Shown: piece by piece, positions 42,625-55,058 of the stretch
Numbering within the stretch: position 1 is the stretch's first letter
How the letters are laid out: the number at the start of each line of letters is the position of its first letter
NCBI RefSeq assembly: GCF_963576545.1
Contig: NC_083651.1
Span: 24,245,748 to 24,309,747 of the forward strand
DNA length: 64,000 bases
From: Limanda limanda
Taxonomy: Eukaryota; Chordata; Actinopteri; Pleuronectiformes; Pleuronectidae
Direction of reading: 5' to 3'
The notes under the pieces: generated by a model
Seen by the model: only the letters and a program-made list of their open reading frames with translations
What the model was told of the DNA's origin: nothing
Databases searched by the model: none
Position numbers and translations under genes: made by a program

Positions 42625-45600
42625 TCACTGTTTCTCAGTGGCTTTAAAGTCCCCCCTGCTGATAGTTTCTCCCTTGTGTCTCCCACACATTGTTACATCA
42701 GACTGTTTGTTGCTGGCGGTCATTTCTACCACCAGAGGACCTCTTTCCTCCACAGTCCTGTCATCTTCGATGATTCTGACTTTGTGATAGATCTCCTCCG
42801 GTGGGTGGGAATTCTGCATGACCAAGTAGATGTTGGAGTTGGGTGGTGCCAGCAGATACTAGAGATAGGAAAGAGGCAAGTTGATTCAGATTTGTGCTTC
42901 AGTTTTTGTTGATTGCTTAAACAGTCGTGTTCACTCATTTTCAAAACAGTTAACAGACAGGCTGAAACAGAGGCAGACAATCTAAAATGATACATTTAGT
43001 TTAGGCTTAGTCAGTCAAATGAATCGTAATTACAGTATGTGCAATAAAGCACAAGGTAATTTTTCTATTTTATTTAATTTACAAAAAATTTAACCCTGCC
43101 CTTTTGAGATTAAGATTATCTGTTGAAATGCAGAAAAAAAGAGACTCGGCCCAGACTTTCTCCCGAGGTTGCCTTTCCCCCATTAACAATGGAGTAGATT
43201 CTCCACTCCGACATGTTCACAACAGCAACAAATCCTCCGGAAGACTGAGGTGAGGGTTGACGCAGCAGTTAGAGGCAGAATGTAACACATTAATTCTGCT
43301 GCGGGGATCACTTGATTTTGTCAACAACAGCCTTGCGCTATTATCACCAAGAACTCTCTTGACATCTTCGTCTGTGTTTGTGTTTTATTTTAGGTGTTTT
43401 AATTTTGCGTCTGTTGCCCCCCCCCCACACTTGCTCACGTCAATCCTGTGGAGGATCTCCAGCTGTATTCGCACATAATCTCCTCCAAAGTTTCTGCTGA
43501 CTTTGCACTAGGGGGCCAGCAGACAAAGACCGAAGAAACTCAGGAGAATCTCACTCAGACATTTGCGTTCACACATACACCTCCTCCTCCAACTGAGAAG
43601 ACTTCTGCTGTGCTAAGAAGGTGATGATGAAGATCAAGGGGATCCTTAAGTGTCTTAACAATTGAGAAAAACTTAATTTATATTAATACAAAGTCATTAA
43701 TAAAATGGTTAAATATCCAACTGAAGGGACACTTTCTGAGTCTAACTGCATGAATGCCAACATTTAAGATCCAATTACATGCATACATCTGAAATCAGCA
43801 TGCCAATTTTGTGAACATTTAAGATCATGCTTTGTTGCTCCCGAAATTAATTGTCTGAATTTTAAGGTGAATCTGTGATTACAAAAGAACCTTGAAGACA
43901 AAAACAGTACACGCACATACATATAAACATACACACCTCTTTGAAGTGCTGCGGCAGTGAATCTGTAGGACAAAGAAAGTGAGATATACTTTTCCGATAC
44001 ACCACCACAATCACAACCAGAGCCGCTGCAATTGCCATGAAGACAAATGTCAGAATTGCTGCCACCCAAGGAGGTTCTTGTTCTACAGAAAAATCAGACA
44101 AAGAACAGCAGAAGTAATCAGTATTTTTTCCTATTTAAATCTACTGGTACTTGGTTTGAATTTGTCACTTCAGAACTCAACATGTTGGCTTGTAAATGTT
44201 TATCAAAATTTCACTTGTTTACTTTTTATATCAAAGTTTTTAGATGCTTCACATTTGTGCTTACTGATGTGATGAATCCCAGATTTGTGCGTCAAACATT
44301 CGTAGGCAAGGTTTAACCACATATTTGTGCGTACGCACTGTTTGTGAATGAGGCCCAATGTGAGGTCAAGTGACTTTGACCTTTGACCACATACATCTAG
44401 TCCTGAGGTCCAAGTGAATGTTGAACCCAACTCCTAAACTGCCACCGTCATCCCTAAAGCCCTGCAACTGCAATAGCTAAAAATCGGTGTCTTGTTGCAA
44501 TTATGGTAACATATGAAAGGTTAGCTTGATGCCCCACCATTTCAGGACGTGGTAAAAATTCCAAGTGAATGGCAGGAAATTCAACAGTCCAACCCTTGTA
44601 TTTTTATAAATAAATAAATGAATATAAATCCTGCAAAAGACACTTACCATTGGTGGTACTTTCACAGAAAATTCTGCTGGGCTTACTGGGGTTGGGATTC
44701 CTTTCTGTTTTGATTTGGACTTGAACACAGTACTTGGTCCATGGGTCCAGGTCATTCAGAACCACTCGGTTTTGAATTATATTGCTAATGTGTTTGGCCT
44801 GTAGGAAGCAACAGACAAGTAATCAGGTGTGTGATGTAGTCCAACCAAAATGGTCTGAAGTAGCTGGAGCGCAATACAGAGACAATGAAATGAATGGAGT
44901 AAAATATAGCAAGCCACTCATTATCATTGAAAATCATCTTATCCTCTAGCACAGAATATATGTTGTGCATCTGAATGGACTTGATGGATCTGAGTTTGAC
45001 ATAGAAACAGGACATGACCAGGGTAAATATAAACTTAAACAATATTGTGACAATGCATTACTGCATTGAAACACCTTTCTTTTCTGAGGGGCTCATGTCA
45101 TTTAATTTAATTTTTTGATTTCTCAATTGCTGCACAGTAACACTTTGCTTTCCCAGAATGGTATGCGAAGATGGGAAGATGTGCAATCTGCATTAGATAT
45201 ATACTGTAGCGGCTCTTTATTTTTGTGTATCAGTACTAATGAGATATCTACATGTAATCCCAAAATTTTAATTGTACTGATAATTTACTTTTATAAATGG
45301 TTTTAGCGAAAAACATGTTAATTAGGGCAACATCGTAAACATAACCTTCGAAACAACGTTGTGCTTCCATTAACATTGCCAGTTAACACAAATAATGGGA
45401 AGAGGAGAAAAAAACCTCATGTTATTATGACTAAGGAAAATTCATGTATTAATTCAAGATGCTTACCACATTGCATCTTCAGAAATCGTACGAGTGTACT
45501 TAAGTAACTGGACTTGCTTGTGATCTAGAATCGAAGAATACTCTTCGAACAGAGTTGAAACATCTTCAAGAAACAAAAGCAAGTCCAGTTGCCTACGTAC

Positions 45601-48600
45601 ACTTGAACAACTTCTGAAGATACCATAAGAAGCATACTTGGGTAGAGATTTGTTTGTCAAGTGTCAAGCAATTAATCATTTCCCCAAACATAATGCTTTG
45701 TCTTTTGCTCCTAAAAGTCTTCCACACAAATCTATATATAATACATAAGAGATCTTCTTAGAAATAAAAAACATGTATCCACCTTGTGTTTCTGGCTGTC
45801 CTTCCAGTAGGTGATTTTGTAAGTGGCAAAAATGTAAACATTTCTGAGGGTTGAGATCACCATCACTGGGTCTATAATACTGACTTCGATAGCGGCCCCA
45901 TTAGACACAAGAGAGACATTGGGTGAACCAATGATGGCTGGGGAAGAAAGAGAAAAGAGTGGGTCACAGCTTCTTTAATGGCACAAAAAGTAAGGAGGAA
46001 GCTTTTCTTCAAGACCTAACAAAGCTTTGGTCCTGAATTAAACAATGGAAAAGCTAAATTTCCAGACCGTAGTTGTAAATACAAAAAGGTTATTGACTTA
46101 ATTTGACATATAAATTGTGTATTGTGTGTTAAAGCTGCTTGGTAAGACCACATTAGGAGCAGTACGTTTTGGATCTCAAGTAGATTTTATTGATTAATGA
46201 GGCAAGTTTAGCTTTTTTTTTATTCATGGCTGCGATATTCCATTATCCCCTTCTGTATGTATACTCGGTTATCTAGACACACTTAGCACAAATTCAACAC
46301 AGTCCTACTAGTTACCCTAACAATCGCTGGGAAACTTTAGTATTTATAATACTTGGTCAATGCATTAGTAAATTAGAATATTGCTGTCTATCTACTATTT
46401 TTATTTAAATCAATGGGAGTTTTAATATACTATGCATTGAAGGGGTGCGTGTTTTACATTTTCTAGGTCTGGCCTTCATCATTTGTGCATACTCATGGTC
46501 TGAGGAAGTTCTAGATTTGCTAGTACTCTGCGAACAAATTTAGGTGAGAACATATTGATATATCCCAGATAAACGTTCGTACGCAAGGTTTAACCACATT
46601 TTTGTGCGTACGCACTGTTTGTGAATGAGGCCCAATGTGAGGTCAAGGGACTTTGACCTTTAACCATGTACAGAACATCTAGTTCGAAAGTCCAAGTGAA
46701 TATTGAACCAAACTCATCCACTGAGTGGACGGGTTATATTTGACATTGTGCCAGAGACACTGAGTGGACAGGTTTATATTTTACATTGAGACAGAGACTG
46801 AGTGGAAGGGTTTATACGTTACATTGAGACAGAGACTCTGAGTTGACGGGTTATATTTTACATTGAGACAGAGATTCTGAGTTGACGGGTTATACAGTTT
46901 CACATTCAGAATGAAAGAGCAGAGAAGTTGGATCTTGAGCACATTGTGGAGGACCTCATTATGCAAAAGTATTACAAAGAGCTGTTCAGACAGGTGTGTG
47001 CAACAAATCAACCATTTGTTATATTTCACTCTTTAGCTGCTTTATTCTCGTTTTAATTGGTTTAAGTGGCAGCAGTTTGATCTATGTAGCTTAATGCTCA
47101 AATTAAAATTAACAGTATTGTCTAATCTATAGCTTTAAGTTACCATTATCTAATGTAACCATCAATTATCAACTGTTTTGCAGAGGCTTTAAGTTGCCTA
47201 ACTTGTTTTCACATAGAACAATACCATAACCAATGCATGGTAACCTATTGATGTTCTTTATTTTAATACTTTCATCAAATATCCTTATTATCAACATTTT
47301 AACTGAAATAACTTTTACTTTTATCTCAGTACATTTTTGTTAGTACTGGAATAAAATGTCTTCTAACTTAAATAAAGTACTTTTATTGGACTTTCAAGCT
47401 CTGCTTAAATAATAGTAAATAAGGAAAATATTTGGCTCTTTAGCTGTTAAATGCTTCACTGTGTTCACCAGGATGAGCTATCACCATCTGCTCTTTTTAA
47501 ATGGTTGTGTAAAATTGGTTGTTAAAACTTGCTGAACACAGCTACCTCCTGCTGTTTGAAAATAACTAAATGAGCACTGTGAAGCCTGAACCAGAACAGT
47601 ATATGGTCTCTAAATGGTCTTTATGTATATAGCACCTTTTTTTATTCTTGATGACACTCAAAGCGCTTCACACACACATTCTACAGTGCATCCATTTGCA
47701 GCTCTCTTGCAAACTGAATTTTCAGTGGGTTTGGCGTCCGTTAAATTACAGTTATTTAGCTACATTACATAAAACTAAATCAGATTTTTTGGTAGACCAA
47801 TCAATTATGTAATCTTTATTTGAATTCTGGTGGCTGATGATTCAGCTAAACAAATTATTTTTAATACATCTCATCATAAGTTTTTACAAGCTATGTCTCT
47901 GAGAGAAGATCACTTGTATTTCCAGATACAGTACAGTCACTGTGCACCTTTTGTTAACATTGACCTCTTTAAATGAACATGTGCAGAGTTTAAGTGTTAA
48001 GCCATGATACACAGCGGTTCTACTCACTGTCTTTGTCCAAGGTAATGTGGTTACTTTCCACCCAGGCAGAACTCTCTGACCCCAATTGTGCCCGCACTCG
48101 GCCAGTATACTTTCCATTCTCAGTGATGGATGGATGGCTGGGATGGCTGAGGCGAGTGAAGTCACATTCAAGGGTGGAGATGTTCACACACCCTGTTGTG
48201 TAGTTTGTGACGACTGAAGTTCTGTGAACAAATATTGCACAGGTATTACCAATTTGCCAGTAATGATTTCAGTTAGTAAGTGTGTTTGTAATTACAACAT
48301 ACAAAAAGTATTGGAAGAACCCTTGATGTTTGACCCTGGGCTTGATTACAAGCAAGTCTGCTAGTACTTTAGATTAATTTGCATTTTTAAAGCTACATTA
48401 ATTGTGCTGAAGACATATTTTCATTTGAACCCTCACATTTAGCGTTTGATCACCCTAATGTGCATACAAGCAACATCAAACAGACACAGAGCAACATTAG
48501 CACTTTATTTGGAGTTGGGTTTGTGTCCAGAATCCAGCAGACTGAGGATCACATATTTAACATGTTATTATCATTCACTTAATGTGACTGATAGAACTGT

Positions 48601-51600
48601 CTGTTAGAAAACAACTGCTTATACACAGTAAATATCCCGCTGTTCCAGATCAACTTTAAGCCTTTTGCATAAATAAAGTCTTTAGAGGCTCTCAATTGGA
48701 CATTTGTGTTCACACATACACCTCCTCTGGAGAAAATGCTGATGATCTTCGGAGTTCAGTGCATGTCTGAAAGCAGCTTTAGTATTAATTTGGAATTGTG
48801 TTAAAGTTCTTCTGAGGAATTCAAGTCCAATTAAAAATATCAGCTGTCCTGAGGGAAATATCAGGCTCTGTTTTCTGCTGAGCAGGTAGTGGACAGTGGC
48901 TTCTCACAGCTGCCTGCTATACTGAAAGTGATGATGAAAGTGTAATGTGTCTGCCTCTCTTTGCAGCTTATTTTTGTTCTTCAAAGTTTATTAAGGTCAT
49001 TAATTGTCTGCCATTTGGAGATGGGCAGATATCTTGCCTCTTGTTCATCCTGTAGTAGTTCAGCTGTGTCTCCTTTAGTATGAAAGCGTTGTCAACTCAA
49101 CTCACACTTGGCTTGAAACATCTACTTTCAGACTCTGTCGCAGTAGTTGAACAAACGTAGAACACAGTTTCATTTTACTTAACTGTATTAAATATTTGTG
49201 GCCATCACACAGCAGCACAATAGATAGATATCTCTATAAATTAAGAGAGGTAGCATGTGGAACAGCAGTGATAAGTAAAGTCATAAAAAATTCAAAACAG
49301 ACACAAACTGATCTACATGGCCCTGACAGGGTTTCTTGGTGCTTATGTTAGTGTTGACTCACTTGTACTCCGTTCTGTAGACCAGGTTGTTGGCTGCCCC
49401 TTTAGATGGATTCCAACTTAGCACCAGGTTCATGTTGTAGGAGGTCAAGTTGACATTTGTGGGTCTGCTGAGGATTCCCAATACCACTGCAAACATAGAC
49501 AAATTAAGTAGGAATTATCATAATTACACTCATGGATGGACACTTTAGACACTTGCCGACTACGTAGACCTGCGCCCATGCAATAATCCAATCGGCTAAT
49601 CATATGGCGTCGTCAGTTAATGTTCACATTAAAGGGATAGTTCATCCAAAAATCAAATTTCTGTCATCATCTACTCACCACTCTGCAGATGGAGGGGTAG
49701 GTTAAGTATTTGAGTCCACAAAACACTTCTGCAGTCTCAGGAGTACTTTGTTAGAGCAGAATCCAATACAATCGAAGTCAATGGTGAGTACTTCTTCAGA
49801 TATAATAAAATAACAGAAAAACCATAACATGCCTCCATACTGCTCGTGTGGTCATCCAAGTGTCTGCAAGACTCGAAACGAGGTAATTTACACCGTGTTT
49901 TAAGCCAAAATGTTCGCTGATATCTTCTGACGAGGGTGCATCCAGGGGCCGTCGGAAATGCTAGCGTCCACTAGATTAGACACTTCTGTTGGACTTTTAG
50001 GCTTAAAACACAATGTTAATGATGTCGACATTCATATTCGAGTCGAATATGAATGTGGTGGCTTGCGGACACTTAAATGACACCACACAAGCAGTATGGA
50101 GGCATGTTATTTTTGTTCTGTTCAGGTCACTAATCAGCTACATTGTTTATCCCTGAGACTCCAAAAGTGTTTCTAGCGAACACTAATCAGACGTAATTAG
50201 GAACTGAAAAGTACTGAAGTTTATTTTGTGTTTGTTTGTTTCGCCCTCGACCACACACACAGCGAGACAAGACATGGAGCGCACAGCCAGGACATCAGGG
50301 TTAAAGTGAGAGGAACGTTCAAGAATCATTATCCGACATCATCGAATGATAACTAAATAAAAGTGCTTGTTTTTGTCTTTGTGAAGAGTGACAGAGACGA
50401 GCAGACAACAACATACACACTGAAGGCGAGAAGTTCTTTCCGCACATTATGACGCAACGCAGTGTTTCAACTTCATTGTCGCAGAAGAAGCAACGCCCCC
50501 GTTTATCCATCAACCTACCTAACACTAACCCCCAGATTACGATCGGGACCATACAAAATTTGTCAGGCTAATAGATAACACAAAGCTGGTTATTAATTTG
50601 AAGTCAACACATGCTTTCCTACATTTAATTTGAGTGCATGAACGTAAAGGGGCGGTGTTTACTGCATATGACCAATCACCGACATGGACAATTGTACTGA
50701 CAGCAAAGAGGAGCAAACTGTTATATTTGAAAAATATGGGGAGATATTCCTGCTTAATGCAGGAAGGAGAGCTGTTAATAAACCTGATTGTGTGGAACAC
50801 TTGGGAAAAATAGATATTACGTGGACACAACATAATAACGAATGGAAACAAGAAACACACCCAGTACATCGATATCAGTAACTCCCACAAGTTTAGAAAC
50901 ATAGGAATATGCAGACTGTCTGTGGTTTTGTGAGCACATTGTTCATATGTGTCAGGTTGGTTATGTTTGGCTCCAGCAACTGACAAAGGTTTATCATGCC
51001 CTCTGATGAGAGGCTATATCTTTCATAAAGATACTCATCGGAGTAGGTAAAAGGTGTCGGTCTCTGAAGACCCTTCACAGGATCTTATTTTGCTCCATGG
51101 GATCCTCTAAGAATGCTGATGTCATGATTCAAAGGAATTGATTGGTCAGTGGGTGGTGCTTTTATACAGGTTCATCTCTAATCTCCAAATTAACTATAAA
51201 GTTAGGAGTTCAGCATAAGTTACCATGGTGATTAACCCTTAAGTAAACCTGAAGTTACCCTGATAAATCCCGCGGATATCTTCAAGATAATATTAATTTG
51301 GAACAAATGTACCTCTTTAATGAACATGTGCTGAATTTTCAAATGAAAAGCCATGACAGACTGAGTCTCTACTTAGTGTCTTTATCCAAAGTAATGTGGT
51401 TACTTCCCACACAAAAAACACATGTTAATACCAGGTGTGTACAGGGTCTAAGATAATGCTCCATGTCACAAAGCAAAAAACTAAACCTGGTGTAAATAAC
51501 ATGACAGTGAGCTCAGTAATCTTCAGTGCCCTCCCCAGTCAGCAGATGTAAATCCAGGAGAACCATTGGGATGTGAAAGAACAGGAGATGGTGCATCTGA

Positions 51601-52072
51601 CAAATCTGCAGACATTATGTGATGTCATCATGTCAACATGGAAGTACTGAGGCTGTGTGACAGCAGTTGCAGGAACTATACCCAGGATCAGTAAAGTGTT
51701 CATTGAATGCTCAAATGGTGGTTATATCAAACAGAAATGTCATGGTCATGACTACTGCCCTTGAATAAAGCCACAACTACTTGTGTTGCCTTTGTTATGA
51801 TCATCCTCAGGGTATCAAAATGCACTCTTCATACATTATTTCACCAAAAGTAGCATCTCTACCCGAGGTATATGAATAATATGGACAAGAAATAAGAAAC
51901 ATAACGTTCATTTTCTGAGCAGGTGATCAATCCCTCAGTATCAAACATTTATATGTTCTTCAACGTATTTTCCCGAACAGTTGACACCTGACACACAGCG
52001 GCTCCGCGACAAAGTGAAATTACCTGTGGGTGTAGAAAGAGTCAGGAGGAAGGCAATGATGATGGCTGACAT
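42625..52072 (-). CDS. il10rb: Interleukin-10 receptor subunit beta (crfb4)
   Basis: This is the shared accessory chain for IL-10-family cytokines. It is a type I membrane protein that signals with a ligand-specific partner through JAK/STAT. Seven exons: 52024-52072, 49363-49486, 48028-48221, 45783-45937, 44648-44798, 43937-44082 and 42625-42858. All junctions are GT/AG with phases 1,2,1,0,1,0, giving 350 aa (human IL10RB is 325). The signal peptide is MSAIIIAFLLTLSTPT. Domain 1 has NMNLVLSWNPS, CVNISTLEC and YTGRVRAQLG. Domain 2 has IIGSPNVSLVSNG, YKITYWKD and YCVQVQIK. The helix is AAILTFVFMAIAAALVVIVV, then SLPQHFKEYLLAPP. The tail IYHKVRIIEDD matches the human VFDKLSVIAED region. An in-frame ATG ten codons upstream (52102) has a weaker context, so 52072 is preferred. 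Confidence 0.88.
43100..43640. repeat. Repeat in il10rb intron 6
   Basis: It begins near GAGACTCGGCCCAGACTTTC and ends with GTTCACACATACACCTCCTC, a phrase that recurs at about 48705-48730 in intron 3. It contains a C run at 43419-43428. It is probably a non-autonomous DNA element whose ends are not defined. Confidence 0.4.
44275..44440. repeat. Intronic repeat with nuclear-receptor-like motif, copy 1
   Basis: GTTTGTGAATGAGGCCCAATGTGAGGTCAA is shared with 46570-46690. This copy holds TTTGACCTTTGACCA, a direct repeat of AGGTCA-type half sites spaced by one base (DR1-like) on the minus strand. Confidence 0.55.
45474..45634. mobile_element. Foldback element in il10rb intron 4
   Basis: The left arm (CTTCAGAAATCGTACGAGTG… AACTGGACTTGCTT) is repeated as an imperfect reverse complement at the right (AAGCAAGTCCAGTTGCC… CTTCTGAAG). 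The arms are about 45 bp around a centre with a second small palindrome. It has no coding capacity. Confidence 0.7.
46000..46560. other. Il10rb intron 3 sequence, unassigned
   Basis: No exon, RNA gene or repeat terminus recognised. Confidence 0.35.
46565..46695. repeat. Intronic repeat with nuclear-receptor-like motif, copy 2
   Basis: This is a near-identical partner of 44300-44400 (CGTACGCACTGTTTGTGAAT, GAGGTCAAGGGACTTTGACC). The second half site is altered (TTGACCTTTAACC), so the DR1-like arrangement is weaker here. Confidence 0.55.
46728..46895. repeat. Minisatellite in il10rb intron 3
   Basis: Four to five tandem units of roughly 40-48 bp follow the pattern GAGACAGAGA-CTGAGTGGACGGGTTATA-TTTTACATT, with small length differences. 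The repetitive protein frame at 46781-47029 simply reflects these units. Confidence 0.75.
47607..47705 (+). repeat. SINE 3' fragment
   Basis: TCAAAGCGCTTCACACACACATTC and ACAGTGCATCCATTTGCAGC match the tail half of the tRNA-like SINE seen at 3024 and 11101. The B-box half is missing. Confidence 0.5.
48240..49340. other. Il10rb intron 2 sequence
   Basis: No exon recognised. It contains the short GTTCACACATACACCTCCTC phrase (about 48710) also present in intron 6. The rest is unassigned. Confidence 0.4.
49628..50185. mobile_element. TTAA-type MITE in il10rb intron 1
   Basis: The segment starts ATTAAAGGGATAGTTCATCC, a start common to many fish MITEs, with TTAA at the boundary. It includes a palindrome-like ATATTCGAGTCGAATAT at about 50034. 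It carries no ORF. The right end is estimated. Confidence 0.5.
50200..50560. repeat. Dispersed repeat family, copy 3 (partial)
   Basis: TGTGAAGAGTGACAGAGACGAGCAGAC and the preceding CATCATCGA-ATGATAA sequence resemble copies at 26810-27030 and 14565-14850. Confidence 0.4.
50570..51940. other. Il10rb intron 1 sequence, unassigned
   Basis: Reading frames at 50537-50986 lack any domain. A segment near 51330-51415 resembles the il10rb exon 3 region (AATGTGGTTACTT(T/C)CCAC after TTTATCCAA), suggesting a small decayed local duplication. Confidence 0.4.
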
Positions 52073-52189
52073 CTCTCTTTGAGGCTCCTCTGAGGTTATC
52101 ATTAAGTCCAGCAAGTGTGTGACGGGCTGTTTCACTTCTGAACCGAGTGTTTCCTGGTAGAGTTTACTCACAAGAGGCGGAGTGTTCGC

Positions 52190-52201
52190 GGAAACGAAAC
52201 T
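52190..52201 (-). promoter_or_regulatory. Interferon-stimulated response element upstream of il10rb
   Basis: The minus strand reads AGTTTCGTTTCC, an exact match to the ISRE consensus AGTTTCNNTTTC, about 118 bp upstream of the il10rb start codon. IRF/ISGF3-type factors bind this motif. GC-box-like AGGGGAGGGG lies near 52270. Use of the site is inferred. Confidence 0.65.
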
Positions 52202-52379
52202 GCCGTCGGCTTCCAGTAATCTGACAGTTGGTGACGCTGTAAAAAAAGGCCTGTCGAGAGCGGCTTCTAGAAGGGGAGGGGCTACAGCAGGTGTGTGTAT
52301 GCGCCTGTGTGTTGGGAGTGGGAGGGAGAGCAGAGGAAGATTTCCAAGGGAAGTTATCCCCTCCCTAAATGCTATAAAT

Positions 52380-53920
52380 TATATATATATATGATTCATT
52401 TTCTAATTTTAATGACTTAATTTTTCAACCAACATTATTCCTGATCATAATTACCAAATATGTATACATTTTCAGTATTTTACCCTTTAAAATAGCACTT
52501 TGTTACCCCAACTTTTTATTTATCTTTTAAAGCAAACAATAATGAAAAAAATATTATTTTCAAAAATACTAAACACATTTAGCGAAAAAATCCTCTCAAC
52601 ACAGTACGGACAATTATGGCCCCCATCCACAACCCCCTGCCAAAACTGCTTTAGAAATATTACATATGATAATATTTCAATATGAAATAATATAACAACT
52701 TCAGTTCTGTTCAGACTTAACAAATATTATTTTATGTCCAGTAATGTAACCCTTTATAATACAAATGTATTTTAGGTGGAAATAGATGTATGACATATTT
52801 TTGAGATGATCAAAGCCTCAGAATTTATGGTCAAATATGGATCTCTCACATGTATTTATTTACTCACAAATTTTGACCTCGTCAATATGGCAACAAAAGT
52901 GACACATGGCAGCGACATGTGTAACATGTCAATGAGATATCTATCTTTCTATATCTGTGAGCATGAACCTAGCCCAGCAAACGCCATATTACAAACACAT
53001 TTGGGATGAGATAAATTTCAATAGAGCCCTAAGAGATTTGGGAATTAGATGGTTGAATGAAAGCTAATGTGGACCTTTTCAATATTAGCAAATCAAACAC
53101 AAGCCAAAGAAAATAGCAAGAGTGATCCAAATTAGACTTTGATAAAGAGTTAATTAACCCTGTGTACCCAGAGCACTGATGACGTCAGATATCGGAAAAA
53201 AGTTTATTAGTTGATTTTATTAACTGATTTTGAATGAATGGTAATTACATCAAAGCTGGTTTACTATTTTCATTTTAGTTGTAAATGCACCTTTCCAAAT
53301 TTTTTGCACACATCAAGGTGGTGTGCCACCATGATAAAGACATCACCATCCAGATTAGGTCAAAGTATAAAATACATTTGTTGAAAAAACATGGAGAACT
53401 GGAGAAAATTGTCAACATGCTTCATTTTAATGAAAATTGTTTAATGAAAACCTAAGAGAGGCATATGAAATATTAATATCATCAAATGGCATATTCTCAT
53501 CGTATAGTACAACAGCTTGTTAGTAAAACCAAAGAATTAATGAAAAAGTATCACTTTGCTCATCTGGTAGAGATGAGGCTGGACAGCAGGATTCAAAATA
53601 TATTCTGTACAGTTTCGTATTTTTACTTTTTTGATTTTATTACGCTAAACCCATGTATGAGAACAACTCAATTGTGGTTATTAATATATAATCTTATTGC
53701 TAAGATCAAGTATCATTCATAAGTTAAGGTATTTATGAATGCGATCAATGATCATGCGATCCAAGTATTCTTTCAGTTTTAAAGTGTTTTAAATTACAAT
53801 GACTTCATTCACTTTATTACATTTAGAGTCAGAACAAAATTGAAATACTGACATAAAGACAGTATTATAACAATTTATGAAAACTTTTCACTTTGATACT
53901 TAACCAGAGATTTTTCTCTC
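52380..53920. other. Intergenic region between the IFNAR2-like gene and il10rb
   Basis: This is AT-rich, with an (AT)n run at 52380-52393. No gene, RNA or transposon end is supported. The reading frames are short and without motifs. Confidence 0.45.
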
Positions 53921-54934
53921 AGAGCTTCGGCCAGCTCTAAAACTAGCTGCCCCAATCTAGCTCCTCTGATCTTTAGGGATAGTGCCAGTTCATAGGCTTC
54001 CTCTCCCTCTCACAGCTGCTCTTCAGGTCCCTTCATGATGAACTTGTGTATGACTGGAGATTAAAGAGACAATGACAGAGACAGTCACACTTAAATCATC
54101 CAATTTACAGAAATCCTTACAGGAGCATTCTGTTCCCGTCCCTGTCCTAGTTTTAATATTGTGAATAGACTTTGGTAGATTGCTTTTTCGTATATTCTGA
54201 AAATATAATAAAAGAATGGTTACATCTTTTATATAATGATGGTGATCTGGATGGAGATCCTGAGAAATTGCATGACTTTTGATTGACCTGTACTAATTCA
54301 CCTGCTACATTCAATAGTTTAAGCTTCACCTTGTTTCAAATAATTATCTGTGTTCCAGCACAGTTGCATTACTTACCAGACATGTGGATAAGTGTTGTCT
54401 TAGTATTGTGAAGCTCCGCTGACCACCATTAACAACCAATCAAGTTATGAGGAAGCCCAGTAAACAAAAAAAAGACAGCAGGCTGATAACCAAATACACT
54501 GTTAGAAAAGAGGACAATATGTCAGATGACGCAACTCTGCTTTTTGGAACATACATTTTTACTTAAATCAGAAATGGTATTACATTTGGAAACACTGAAA
54601 ATTCAGTTAGATTTCAGTTTTCACTGGTAATTGGCATGTACTTACTGTGGTTATGCTTCAATGATAAACTTATAACTTAGTATATTCAAACATATATAAT
54701 GACATAAAGATGTTAAACATTTAGATACTCAAAAAATCCTATTTTCATGCAGACAGCTTTAGTGACACCTGATTACCTGGCAGCTGAGTACATCACTTCA
54801 CAGCAGAGGATACGTTTATACAGTGGGTTATCTTAAAACAATACTCAAATTCCCAAATTTACATTAAAATGTTCACTGTCCAGGGAAATACGAATTGAAA
54901 ATGTTGTCCTAAAGTAAATGATGTTCAACATCAA

Positions 54935-55058
54935 CCATCACCTCCAGTGTATGAAAGATGTGTGATTAAGTGCTTTGTATAGATGCACTGTAACGTACTT
55001 TGATTGGTGGATAAGACTGGAAAAGCGCTTTACAAGTACTGTCCATTTACCATGTAAA
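54935..55058 (+). repeat. SINE tail fragment
   Basis: GTATAGATGCACTGTAACG and AAGACTGGAAAAGCGCTTTACAAG match the 3' half of the SINE at 11101-11335. Confidence 0.5.

Noticed and set aside
46781..47029. Repetitive 82-codon minus-strand frame resembling a repeat protein
   Set aside because: It is a translation of the intronic minisatellite at 46728-46895.
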